A stretch of 59,220 bases of DNA from Microbulbifer rhizosphaerae (GTDB lineage: Bacteria; Pseudomonadota; Gammaproteobacteria; Pseudomonadales; Cellvibrionaceae), in contig NZ_JACHWZ010000028.1 in assembly GCF_014191725.1 (NCBI RefSeq), forward strand, positions 1-59,220, in the 5' to 3' direction. The notes under the pieces were generated by a model. The model was not told where the DNA came from, made no database searches, and worked only from the letters and a program-made list of their open reading frames with translations. This document shows, one piece after another, positions 1-7,166 of the stretch. The translations under genes were made by a program, and so were the position numbers. Numbering within the stretch: position 1 is the stretch's first letter; each line of letters opens with the position of its first letter.

Positions 1-2
1 GT

Positions 3-476
3 GCTGTCAAATCGGAGTTGTTGCATTATCTCGATGCCATGAAATCTGCGGCCTAGTCGCGGAAGTGTCAAAATTTATGCAATGATTGGGTTAATTCAGA
101 ATCTGCACGCCCAAATCGCGGCAGTTGGGATTGGAATAATGAGTACTCTTACTATAAAAATAAGCCAAACCGATTTGAAATATCTTTATGGAGAGGCGGT
201 ATTTTAGGAGCGCTTTGTTATGGACAAACCTCGAAGCAAGGAACAAGAGTTAGAATGAACCTAATCGAGTCTATTCCTGTTCGCCCAACCCCATTGGGTA
301 TGAGTGCATTGCCAATTTTGTCATATGCTGCTGCAGTATTTGCAGATATTATAGGCGCAGATGAGCTTTGGGTCTTAGATCCCGATCCATACTTAGAGAA
401 GCTTTACATGAATGAAGGTTTTAGCTCAAGAACCATATATCACGGCAAGCGTGTAGGTCAAAGGAGAATACTATGA
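3..476 (+). pseudogene. GNAT-like acetyltransferase ORF interrupted by an in-frame amber codon
   Basis: One reading frame runs from the window edge to 476 and is broken only by TAG at 54-56. Between that TAG and the ATG at 255 there is no ATG, GTG or TTG in frame, yet the translation of 57-254 is protein-like (WDWNNEYSYYKNKPNRFEIS, then LWRGGILGALCYGQTSKQGT). The part after 255 has a GNAT-like ending: a helix ILSYAAAVFADIIGADELWV and a final LYMNEGF. I infer an acyltransferase whose 5' part lies before the window and which carries a nonsense mutation. Alternatively only the short 73-residue ORF from 255 is translated. The stop overlaps the next start (ATGA), which suggests past translational coupling. 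Confidence 0.5.
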
Positions 477-655
477 TTCCTGATCCAAATACGAAAGAAG
501 GCCGGGAAGAGATTGCGCGTAGAGCAAAGAAAAGAAAAGAAGAGGCCTCCGAAGCCAAAAGGCGCGCTAAAGATAACCCTGACGCTGAGCCTTCAGGGAA
601 GTTAACAAATCCAAATCATACTGATAGAGTCAGAGACAGGAAATCCGATGATTAA
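473..655 (+). CDS. small basic hypothetical protein (60 aa)
   Basis: The start ATG overlaps the stop of the preceding acetyltransferase-like ORF by four bases. The product is short, highly charged and probably helical, with a stretch rich in Lys, Arg and Glu (residues 8-35), and has no signal peptide or membrane segment. I do not recognise the family. It overlaps the next small ORF by eight bases, so 473-776 looks like a coupled pair of tiny basic proteins. Codon use is AT-rich like its neighbours and unlike the rest of the window. Function unknown. Confidence 0.5.
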   Translation: MIPDPNTKEGREEIARRAKKRKEEASEAKRRAKDNPDAEPSGKLTNPNHTDRVRDRKSDD

Positions 656-776
656 TAATCCATCAAATGGCAAAGAGAATTTGAAGCAGCAGGTCAAACA
701 AAATAAGGAAAAAATAAAACAGAAAGCAAAGAATATAGAAAAGGCACTAAAGGAAAAAAGCACCAGAAATTCGTAG
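648..776 (+). CDS. tiny lysine-rich hypothetical protein (42 aa)
   Basis: ATG at 648 overlaps the end of the 473-655 gene; the frame stops with TAG at 774-776. The product is 42 residues, about one third lysine, and reads as a single amphipathic helix or coiled coil. No family is recognised. It could be a chance ORF in AT-rich DNA. The overlap with the upstream gene and the similar composition of the two products argue mildly for a real gene. Confidence 0.35.
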   Translation: MINNPSNGKENLKQQVKQNKEKIKQKAKNIEKALKEKSTRNS

Positions 777-829
777 GCGTAGCCTCAGAGCTTGGTTCCG
801 AGTTAATTAATTGTTGTACATTTTTTGCC

Positions 830-1141
830 ATGCCCAGAATGAAAGAACGCAGCTTACGTAGAAAAGATATTAATATCGGTAAGGCCGAGGAATCAACCTG
901 GATTAAATTGGTACTTGGAAGAAAGCTTTACGCACACCGTAAAATGGTAGGTGCGTCAATTTTGAGCTTTTTTGTTTCACTCTTAATGTTTCTAAATGTT
1001 ATTGGTAATGGATATATAGAGGCCAAAGGTGCAAAAATTGGAGGCTTAGTAGTCTATGGTATCGTTGGTTTCTTCACGATAATTTTCGTATTTTTAGTTG
1101 TGGGAACATTCAAGGAATGGAAGGGGCCAGGAAATGTATAA
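830..1141 (+). CDS. two-TM membrane protein of unknown function
   Basis: 103 residues: a basic N-terminal cytoplasmic stretch (residues 1-40), a first membrane helix around 42-60 (ASILSFFVSLLMFLNVIG), a short loop, and a second helix around 72-93 (VVYGIVGFFTIIFVFLVVGT). The positive-inside rule puts both ends in the cytoplasm. I do not recognise the family. The stop overlaps the start of the next gene (ATG at 1134), so the two are probably translated together. Confidence 0.5.
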   Translation: MPRMKERSLRRKDINIGKAEESTWIKLVLGRKLYAHRKMVGASILSFFVSLLMFLNVIGNGYIEAKGAKIGGLVVYGIVGFFTIIFVFLVVGTFKEWKGPGNV

Positions 1142-1457
1142 CCAGGCTAGGCAGCACACTCCGGCGCTACGCTCTCATGTAAGGGATTTAGTAAAACACT
1201 ACGCATCAGAAATGGCTGACAGTGAAGTTTTGTCAATTTTAGAAAATGGATTGAAAAACGAAGAAGAGGCTAAGCATTTAGGTCATTTCATTTGGAAAAT
1301 GATAGATCAAATGGCCGAAGATAAAGAAAACAGTAAAGTTGTTCTTGGAGGCATAAATAATACCTCCATGCTCCCAGATGTCTCATATGAAATGGATATT
1401 TTTATGGCCGAATCTGGTTACAGTAAAGTATGGGAAGAGATTTCAGACAACGCATAA
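1134..1457 (+). CDS. hypothetical helical protein (107 aa)
   Basis: I chose ATG 1134 over the upstream ATG at 1098: it follows a purine-rich GGGGCCAGGA and overlaps the end of the membrane-protein gene. The protein is soluble, acidic and predominantly helical by composition, with no motif that I recognise. It sits between a small membrane protein and a response regulator on the same strand, so the three may form one unit. Function unknown. Confidence 0.5.
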   Translation: MYNQARQHTPALRSHVRDLVKHYASEMADSEVLSILENGLKNEEEAKHLGHFIWKMIDQMAEDKENSKVVLGGINNTSMLPDVSYEMDIFMAESGYSKVWEEISDNA

Positions 1458-1491
1458 GTTTAATCCAGCTCACTTCAGGGAAGCCAAAGCA

Positions 1492-2226
1492 ATGAACATA
1501 TTAATAGCTGAAGACACCCCAACTATCCAGGTATTTAATTGCACTCTACTGAGTAGCTGGGGATTCAATTTTGATATGGCATCAGACGGAGCAGAGGCTA
1601 TCGGTTATGCATATAAGAATAAAGGAAAGTACGATCTCTGCTTAATGGACATTGAAATGCCAAAGATGAATGGAATAGAAGCCGCACGAATCATTCGAAG
1701 GGAGCTTCCCTACTTTCCGATAGCTGCAATCACAGCCGATCCCAGCTATCGGAGCGAGTGCCTTGCCGCAGGTATGGACGAATTTGTCCAAAAGCCTTGC
1801 ACTCCTAACCGGTTATTCGCGACAATTAGAGACTTATCTATCAAGCCACTGCTGGTAAAGTTCGGCGAAGAAGACATTTCAATTGTAGAGGCCATGCCAA
1901 TGAATCCTAAAGAATTACAAGAGCTGAGAGAACTCAAGAAACAAGGCCTTACCAAGTTGAAACTTTTAGGGCTCAACCATGCCTTTATCGTGCACAGAAA
2001 TATTCAAAACAAAATTTCCCACGATTTAATCGGCGAGGGAAAGGAACTCTCGGAATTTATAGACCGTTCACCCTCAGAACCTGGTCGCTGCCAGCTCTAT
2101 AAGGCCAATCTACATGTGACAAAAGATCTGCTTCTGCCAGAGGAGCTGGAAGAGGAAATGCATAGGGAGAATGAAATAGCAGTAAGATTCAATGGCGCTA
2201 CAGAAAGATATACGCCTGATGATTAG
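1492..2226 (+). CDS. response regulator with REC domain and unfamiliar C-terminal domain
   Basis: ATG 1492 has GGAAG upstream and begins the REC fold directly (MNILIAED). The acidic pocket E7/D8, phospho-acceptor D53 (LMDIEMPKMNG), T81 (ITAD) and K101 (QKP) are all present, so phosphorylation looks possible. Residues ~120-244 are not a DNA-binding domain or an enzyme that I recognise. The segment KELQELRELKKQGLTKLKLL is followed by a region with NKISHDLIGEGKELSEFIDR. No histidine kinase lies in the window, so it is an orphan here. A longer frame begins at 1378, but those 38 residues overlap the upstream gene and are unlikely to be used. Confidence 0.75.
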   Translation: MNILIAEDTPTIQVFNCTLLSSWGFNFDMASDGAEAIGYAYKNKGKYDLCLMDIEMPKMNGIEAARIIRRELPYFPIAAITADPSYRSECLAAGMDEFVQKPCTPNRLFATIRDLSIKPLLVKFGEEDISIVEAMPMNPKELQELRELKKQGLTKLKLLGLNHAFIVHRNIQNKISHDLIGEGKELSEFIDRSPSEPGRCQLYKANLHVTKDLLLPEELEEEMHRENEIAVRFNGATERYTPDD

Positions 2227-2267
2227 TCCTTTTAACAAAATCACACCATAGATGAATATAAATCAGC

Positions 2268-2954
2268 ATGAGAGATAAAATTGAATTTGATCTGCTAAGC
2301 AATGCAATTGACTCCATCGATCATGCAATTGATTTACTAGCATATGATCAAGACCTAGATCGACCAACTGTTAGTAAAAGAGCAATTATCTCATTAGCAC
2401 ATGCAATAGAATTGCTTTTAAAAGAGCGATTGAGACAAATTCATCCATCATTAATTTGGGAAAACGTAGATCGTTACCCTGATTTAGATGCGAGAACAGT
2501 AACAGCAGAATCTGCTCTGCGTAGACTGAAACAAATCGGAGGATTGGATTTTCCCGAAAAGGATGAGCAGCTATTAAGATCTATAAGAAAGACTAGAAAT
2601 GCAATTGAACATTATAAGTGGTCAATTTCAAGCGAAGAAGCTGAATATATTACAGGTGCCTCTCTAAATTTCGCTACCGGATTTTTGAAGGAGTATTTAG
2701 GTAAGGACGTGCTTGGATACGCTGAGCGTGAAGGTGGATTACTACAAGACTTAATGGATAGAAATCGCAGCTTTGCTCTGTCTTACGAAAAACGAAGGTC
2801 TGAAGGAAAATCTTCTAAAGAAGAACGTTGTTGCGGTTTTTGCAAAGCATTATTGAAGACGGAGGATTGCGGTGCCTGCCCAAAGTGTGGGCACTGGAAT
2901 TACTTCGGTTATGGAGGTTTTAGATCTAGCTTCGATGATGATATACCATTTTAG
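2268..2954 (+). CDS. HEPN-domain protein with C-terminal zinc ribbon
   Basis: 228 residues. The N-terminal ~150 are helical and carry a HEPN-type Rx4H motif, RKTRNAIEHYKW (R110, N111, H115), preceded by a helix typical of the fold (ISLAHAIELLLKERL). Residues 188-210 form a probable zinc ribbon with two CxxC knuckles (C189/C192 and C204/C207). HEPN proteins with an intact R-H pair are often RNases in toxin-antitoxin or defence systems; a ribonuclease role here is inference. The neighbours are a response regulator upstream and integron-like cassettes downstream on the other strand. No obvious antitoxin is adjacent. Confidence 0.65.
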   Translation: MRDKIEFDLLSNAIDSIDHAIDLLAYDQDLDRPTVSKRAIISLAHAIELLLKERLRQIHPSLIWENVDRYPDLDARTVTAESALRRLKQIGGLDFPEKDEQLLRSIRKTRNAIEHYKWSISSEEAEYITGASLNFATGFLKEYLGKDVLGYAEREGGLLQDLMDRNRSFALSYEKRRSEGKSSKEERCCGFCKALLKTEDCGACPKCGHWNYFGYGGFRSSFDDDIPF

Positions 2955-3130
2955 TTCTAATAAGCAGGCCAGGCGATGGGTATTGCACATTTTACAGATA
3001 AATTAAAAGATAGTAGCGCACCATTATAAGGTTAAACTATTCGGCGTTCGGTATTATTACGTATCCCCCTGTACACTCTAACCATTCGCTCACTACGTTG
3101 TGAAACAGCCTCTAGACTGGATCTACAATC

Positions 3131-3195
3131 GCATAACGCCCAAAGCACCCGACCAGCAAGCGTTTAACGGCCTGTCTTTGAGGCGATTGTTGCTC
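3131..3195 (-). other. attC-like integron recombination site
   Basis: Read on the minus strand, right after the Tsi2-like gene, this 65-bp stretch begins GAGCAACAATCGCCTCAAAG and ends CTTTGGGCGTTATGC. The arms pair (CGCCTCAAAG with CTTTGGGCG) with one unpaired base, as in attC stems. The final GTTATGC is a common attC core (R') and is preceded by GGGC as in Vibrio-type repeats. The R'' box is imperfect. Position (just after the stop) and orientation fit a gene cassette. No integrase gene is in the window. Confidence 0.5.
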
Positions 3196-3219
3196 GCTGT
3201 GTAGGTGTGCTTTTGCTTA

Positions 3220-3453
3220 CTATAAATTTTTCTTGACCAAAGATTCATACTCAGGGTAATTACTCCTTGGAGAACGCATAGAAATGTAGGCTTCTTTGAG
3301 ATTTTCGGCGGCTTGATCGTAGGACAACAATAACTCTTGAATTTCTGCCTTGTCTCTAACTGTTTCTGACTCAAGAAGCCCCTCAAAGTGCTCAATTTGT
3401 TTTTGAACAGATTGTATGCAAATTAAAATTGTTGATAACTTTAAATCAGCCAT
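3220..3453 (-). CDS. tsi2: Tsi2-like immunity protein/antitoxin
   Basis: 77 residues, the length I recall for Pseudomonas aeruginosa Tsi2, and the sequence lines up with it by eye over its full length: an N-terminal LK..T...IQ.V, a central AEIQELLLSYDQAAENLKEA (Tsi2 has a near-identical helix pair), and a C-terminal YPEYESLV. Tsi2 binds and neutralises the Tse2 toxin in the cytoplasm. The start overlaps the stop of the upstream toxin gene by eight bases, the usual coupling for such pairs. The product is all-helical with no signal peptide. An attC-like site follows the stop. Confidence 0.75.
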   Translation of the reverse strand: MADLKLSTILICIQSVQKQIEHFEGLLESETVRDKAEIQELLLSYDQAAENLKEAYISMRSPRSNYPEYESLVKKNL

Positions 3454-3922
3454 TACTCAACTTCCTTTTTTGGGATTCTGCATTTTTCGCTAGCGCATCT
3501 AGAAGCTGGATAAACTGGTATTTAGGCATATCATAGTTAGGGCTGATAGAATAATGGGTAGCGTTAAACCTTTTGTTGTAGCTATCTTTTGTGATAATTA
3601 GTCCGTCTGGTATTTCCGTGCCCTCTGGTATTTCAAAGTATGTCCAGCTCGCCTCCCCAAATGCCCCTGGACGGTCAAACAAGGATGTTCCCTGCCCCAA
3701 AACGGATTTCACTATTTCAATGCCGCTTTGTAACTTTACAACTTCAACATCTGGAGCTCGTAAGACCCCCGCTCTTACTTCCCGCTCTTCAAAATCTGGA
3801 TAAAAAGGGTTTCTGCTTTTCGAACTTTTATGAAGTGAGCGCCAAAGATATAGCTTCAAACTACCTATATAAATTCGATCCAGTTGGCCTTTCGATATTA
3901 GTAATTTTTCAATAGTTTTCAT
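3446..3922 (-). CDS. tse2: Tse2-family toxin (ADP-ribosyltransferase-like)
   Basis: 158 residues, the size I recall for Tse2 of P. aeruginosa, a cytoplasmic growth-arresting effector delivered by type VI secretion. Matching blocks by eye: GQGTSLFDRPGAF (Tse2: GGTSVFDRAG), EIPEGTEIPDGL (Tse2: VIPDGTDIP), and DSYNKRFNATHYSISP (Tse2: DSYNKRLQATHYTIMP). T79/S80, reported as essential in Tse2, fall at the same numbers here. AAGGAAAG precedes the ATG. The immunity gene overlaps the stop. No VgrG, Hcp, PAAR or sheath gene is in the window, so this copy may act as a stabilising toxin-antitoxin cassette rather than a secreted effector; that is inference. Confidence 0.8.
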   Translation of the reverse strand: MKTIEKLLISKGQLDRIYIGSLKLYLWRSLHKSSKSRNPFYPDFEEREVRAGVLRAPDVEVVKLQSGIEIVKSVLGQGTSLFDRPGAFGEASWTYFEIPEGTEIPDGLIITKDSYNKRFNATHYSISPNYDMPKYQFIQLLDALAKNAESQKRKLSNG

Positions 3923-3964
3923 TTTTGTACTTTCCTTAGTGTTAGCGGTTATCTTTGTGACGCC

Positions 3965-5293
3965 TCAGTCAGCGGGCGCGGTAGCATTCCACCGCAGTGA
4001 ATCGTTAGATTCATTCTTAAAAATACTCGGGGATGATCTTAATGCTAGAAACGCCAACTGCTCCATATCATTTGAAGGTTCAGTCGAAAAATGACGATAG
4101 TATTTCATGTATTTAGACCATTCTTGAATGAATCTGCTTCCACCATGAACTAGCTCGTTTCTCAAATCGAACAACCATGAAATCTTTTCTTCCCAATGAC
4201 CAGCCTGAGGCAACAACGAAACCCCACATTTAATGGAGTCTTCTACCGCGCCTCTCCTGCCAAACAGTGCGTCTAGGGCTACAAAATAGTGAATATATGA
4301 GTCTATATCATCAGTATTCATCCCTTTGTTTATAAAATGTGCACATTTACTAATTCGATTCTTCTGCTCGGCCGGAAGGCCGGCCTCCAGTGTATACCAA
4401 TTTAATATCTCTTTGACCTCCCTTTCCCCTAGAACATTATCGTTGGCATAATACGGTAGTAGTTCACCGATTTCAGACATGGCAATAGTACTAATACCGG
4501 ATGATTTATTTGGTATTTGAAGTGAGACGGAATAGGGTTTCGCTGCTACTTTAGTGCGGGAACTACCGCTAGTAATGGAGTAAATTACAGACAGCAATTT
4601 CCTTAATTTTAAAGATGACGTGAATTTGCTCCCCTGCTGGGTACCATATACTCTCGCTATCAAATAGTAGTCATAAGTCTGATTGGTAAATGCTGTGGTT
4701 CTACCATCACTAAAGCTACCACTTTCTTGATTCAGTTCTCTCAAAAGGTATCCCTGCTCTTCAAGGCTTTTCCAAGTATGTTGATCCCTCTTATTTACTA
4801 CATTGATTTCTTCTGAATCTACAGAAAATGACTCACCTACCAATCTTGGCACGGTATAAATAACACACCAATCAGAAATGGCAGACCTGATATTACTCAG
4901 GAAAAAGTTAAGAATATACTGAGCATACTCCGTAATATCGCCATCTTTTCTACACTCAAACAAAGAACTTTTTCTGGAAAAAAAAACATCATCTCCACGA
5001 AATACTTTTTCATCCATACATATTTCATGAAGAGTGGATCTAACAATATCCTGTATTGTTTTGTGATCGCACTCTGCAAACTCTTCAAGCTCATTAGTGA
5101 TTATAAAAGAAATATTCTCGACCAACTTAAAAGTAGTTTTTGTATACCACCATGAGATCCCAAACCCGCCACCAAGCATGAATGAATCTCTTTTTCCAGC
5201 AAAGAATTGCTCCATCCCGTAGTTGCCGTCACCAGGATTTCTCAAGTGAATATTTTTTGTTAGAGCAATTACTTGATCCAATAACTTCTTCAT
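3965..5293 (-). CDS. HEPN (ApeA-like) domain protein, possible defence gene
   Basis: 442 residues. The C-terminal third has the hallmarks of ApeA-like HEPN domains: a helix YIHYFVALDALFG (about residue 334), then LFDLRNELVHGGS with an intact Rx4H pair (R378, H383). The N-terminal ~300 residues match nothing I can name. Proteins of this build occur in abortive-infection and antiphage loci, where the HEPN part cleaves RNA; that role is inferred. The gene is AT-rich, on the minus strand, and lies between a small membrane-protein gene and the Tse2/Tsi2 pair in a cassette-like series. Its 3' end contains ATCTAAC, matching an attC R'' consensus. Confidence 0.65.
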   Translation of the reverse strand: MKKLLDQVIALTKNIHLRNPGDGNYGMEQFFAGKRDSFMLGGGFGISWWYTKTTFKLVENISFIITNELEEFAECDHKTIQDIVRSTLHEICMDEKVFRGDDVFFSRKSSLFECRKDGDITEYAQYILNFFLSNIRSAISDWCVIYTVPRLVGESFSVDSEEINVVNKRDQHTWKSLEEQGYLLRELNQESGSFSDGRTTAFTNQTYDYYLIARVYGTQQGSKFTSSLKLRKLLSVIYSITSGSSRTKVAAKPYSVSLQIPNKSSGISTIAMSEIGELLPYYANDNVLGEREVKEILNWYTLEAGLPAEQKNRISKCAHFINKGMNTDDIDSYIHYFVALDALFGRRGAVEDSIKCGVSLLPQAGHWEEKISWLFDLRNELVHGGSRFIQEWSKYMKYYRHFSTEPSNDMEQLAFLALRSSPSIFKNESNDSLRWNATAPAD

Positions 5294-5320
5294 AAATATT
5301 TATCTGCAGTAGCAACGTGG

Positions 5321-5359
5321 GAATCTAATTCCGAGCTTAAGGCAGCGAATTGTTAGATT
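5321..5359 (-). other. attC-like remnant hairpin
   Basis: On the minus strand, overlapping the stop of the 5353-5724 gene, the sequence begins ATCTAACAATTCGCTGCC, an R''-L''-like start, and ends GGAATTAGATT, so that the ends pair. At ~39 bp it is shorter than functional attC sites and the terminal core reads ATTAGAT instead of GTTAGAT. It could be a deleted attC or chance. Confidence 0.25.
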
Positions 5360-5724
5360 TTTCTTTCGATATATTTGATGGACTCATCAAGCTCAGCTTG
5401 CAGCCGAGATCTCTTTTCTTCTGGCCCATACTCTGTCCACGACTCCTTTAACCCTTTTAGTATCCTAAGAGAAACAGGAAAGTAAGATTTATAGTTTCTT
5501 AGCTCAAAAATTATTGCTATTTGACGATCTAGCATCATTGGCTGGCTTGGATCTTCCCTCTGTACAAGAGATTTTATTAATCCATGATACGTCTCGAACT
5601 GCCGATGTTTAATCTCTTGCTTCTTAGCCCAAAGATATTGAATCGCAGCCCAAGCAATAGGAACAACGGCTATTAACAGCGCAAGCTGGTCTTTATTTTT
5701 CCCAAGCCAACTCCAAAATTCCAT
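5353..5724 (-). CDS. single-TM hypothetical protein
   Basis: 123 residues with one membrane helix near the N-terminus (about residues 13-32, QLALLIAVVPIAWAAIQYLW) followed by a basic stretch and a soluble helical tail of ~90 residues. The start has a clear AAGGATG ribosome-binding site. I do not recognise the family. Same strand and AT-rich composition as the HEPN and Tse2/Tsi2 genes that follow it; its stop codon sits inside an attC-like sequence. Confidence 0.5.
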   Translation of the reverse strand: MEFWSWLGKNKDQLALLIAVVPIAWAAIQYLWAKKQEIKHRQFETYHGLIKSLVQREDPSQPMMLDRQIAIIFELRNYKSYFPVSLRILKGLKESWTEYGPEEKRSRLQAELDESIKYIERKI

Positions 5725-6040
5725 GAATCATCCTTCAATAGTTTTATTCATGAGCCACTGGCTCATTATCACCAAGCGCTTGTACACTGGCGCACAATTC
5801 CACAGGGAAAATTTTTCTATTAAAATCAAATAGATAATCAATATTTCTTCTTCGTATTCAAAGTAAAGCGAGCCATGCGCTCTGTAATTCTTATCAGCCT
5901 TTGGCTCAAAGTCTCAGCGTTACCCCCTTTAAAGTCAATCACTGAGCAGGGGCTTGCCGATGAACAAGAGCCATTGGCTTCTGAAATACAGCCTTCAGGT
6001 CAGCCCAGTCTCTGCGGGGAAGCAGCGCCCCCGAAACAGA
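5725..6040. other. intergenic, island boundary
   Basis: About 316 bp with no convincing gene; a plus-strand ORF from 5875 overlaps the DUF1080 gene and looks like chance. Base composition changes here from AT-rich (left) to GC-rich (right), so it probably holds the edge of the accessory island. A short inverted repeat GAGCCActgGCTC lies near 5751. No integrase or attachment site could be identified. Confidence 0.4.
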
Positions 6041-6850
6041 TCAGGGCTCAAGCACCATCAGTTCGATCTTCTCAAACACGGTGGGGTGGCTTTCCGCCTG
6101 AATCGCGATATAGCCTTCCCTGAGTAGAAGGTCTTCGCCGGTGATCAGCTTCTTTGCATCGGCATCTTTGGGATCGAGTTGCGGCTTTTCGTACTCCATC
6201 ATCACCTCGCCGTCGACGATATGGCGGATGACGTCGCCGCCGCACACTTCCATTTCGGCGGTGACCAGTTGATCGCCGTGGAAGGTTTTCTTGACGGTGG
6301 CGGGGATGCAGTGGTCGGTGATGAGTTTGCCGTCCATGACGATGTTGGTGCCGGGCGTGCAGGCGTTGAGTGAGGCGCGTTCGTTTTCACCGTCGCCGCC
6401 GAGCAGTTGCACTTCAATGGAGACGGGGAAATTCTGGTTGATGTCCATGGTGTTCGGCGGTTGGCTGTGGAGCATCATGCCGTTGTTGCGCAGCGCCCAG
6501 GGCGGGCCGTTCTCGACCTGCTCACCGACGATGCGGTACTGCACGCGCAGGCGGTAATGGGAGAATTTGTCCTTGTAGAAGAGATGGCCGAACTCGCTGT
6601 CGAATTTGTCCCATTCGTCGTAGGAGACCACGAGCGCACCGTTTTCGACGCGGAAGGTGTTTCGGTAGTTTTCGCCCAGTTCGTGCCCGCGGAACTTGGG
6701 TGTCCAGCCGTCCAGGTCCTTGCCGTTGAATAGTTGTATCCAGGTCCCGTTGGCGGCCGCCGGTTGATCGGGTTCTGCACCTGCACAAGGGGTAACCATG
6801 GAGACGGCGAGGGTGGCGGTCGCGATGAAGAGGGTGAAAGGTTTGAGCAT
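6041..6850 (-). CDS. DUF1080 (3-keto-disaccharide hydrolase-like) secreted protein
   Basis: 269 residues from the ATG at 6850, chosen because it opens a signal peptide (MLKPFTLFIATATLAVSMVT...CAGA) and has AAGGAA upstream; the longer frame adds 40 residues with no such signal. The mature part is a concanavalin-like beta fold of the DUF1080 family: WIQLFNGKDLDGWTPKF, then FRVENGALVVSYDEWD, and LHSQPPNTM with IEVQLLGG. Family members are secreted carbohydrate-active proteins, some hydrolysing 3-keto-disaccharides. The exact substrate is unknown. It is transcribed away from ybiT with no operon partner. Confidence 0.8.
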   Translation of the reverse strand: MLKPFTLFIATATLAVSMVTPCAGAEPDQPAAANGTWIQLFNGKDLDGWTPKFRGHELGENYRNTFRVENGALVVSYDEWDKFDSEFGHLFYKDKFSHYRLRVQYRIVGEQVENGPPWALRNNGMMLHSQPPNTMDINQNFPVSIEVQLLGGDGENERASLNACTPGTNIVMDGKLITDHCIPATVKKTFHGDQLVTAEMEVCGGDVIRHIVDGEVMMEYEKPQLDPKDADAKKLITGEDLLLREGYIAIQAESHPTVFEKIELMVLEP

Positions 6851-7030
6851 AGGGATGTTTCCTTGTCGGAATGCCGCTATTCGGGCTTCCGACCTGTATG
6901 ATTTTTGAACAAAATTCTCGACATGGCGCTGGCAATCCCTTATAGTGCGCGCCCCGCTGTACGTCTCCACTATGGCGAAGTCGGGTAACTACTCACCCAC
7001 AGGGAACCCGCACCGGTTTAAGGGAACCAC

Positions 7031-7105
7031 CTTGTAGGAGCCTGCTTGCAGGCGAACAAGGACAGAGCTCCGTAGCCTTTCGCCTGCAAGCAGGCTCCTA
7101 CAAGG
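7031..7105. repeat. hairpin repeat, GTAGGAGCCTGC type
   Basis: Inverted repeat: CTTGTAGGAGCCTGCTTGCAGGCGA on the left is mirrored by TCGCCTGCAAGCAGGCTCCTACAAG on the right around a short spacer. It is one subtype of the dispersed hairpins in this window and lies in the divergent gap (6851-7166) between the DUF1080 gene and ybiT. The rest of that gap shows no gene. Confidence 0.85.
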
Positions 7106-7166
7106 GGTGAGTAGTTACGAAGTTGGTTTAACGCCGCCCTTTTTGCAAGCTCCCAGGAATACGCTC

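Noticed and set aside
3123..3395. Minus-strand ORF of 90 residues overlapping the Tsi2-like gene and the attC-like site
   Set aside because: Out of frame with a well-supported gene and runs through the recombination-site sequence; translation is not protein-like.
3940..4005. Possible attC between the HEPN and Tse2-like genes
   Set aside because: It has ATCTAAC at one end and a GCGGT/ACCGC stem, but no matching GTTRRRY core at the other end, so I did not list it as a site.
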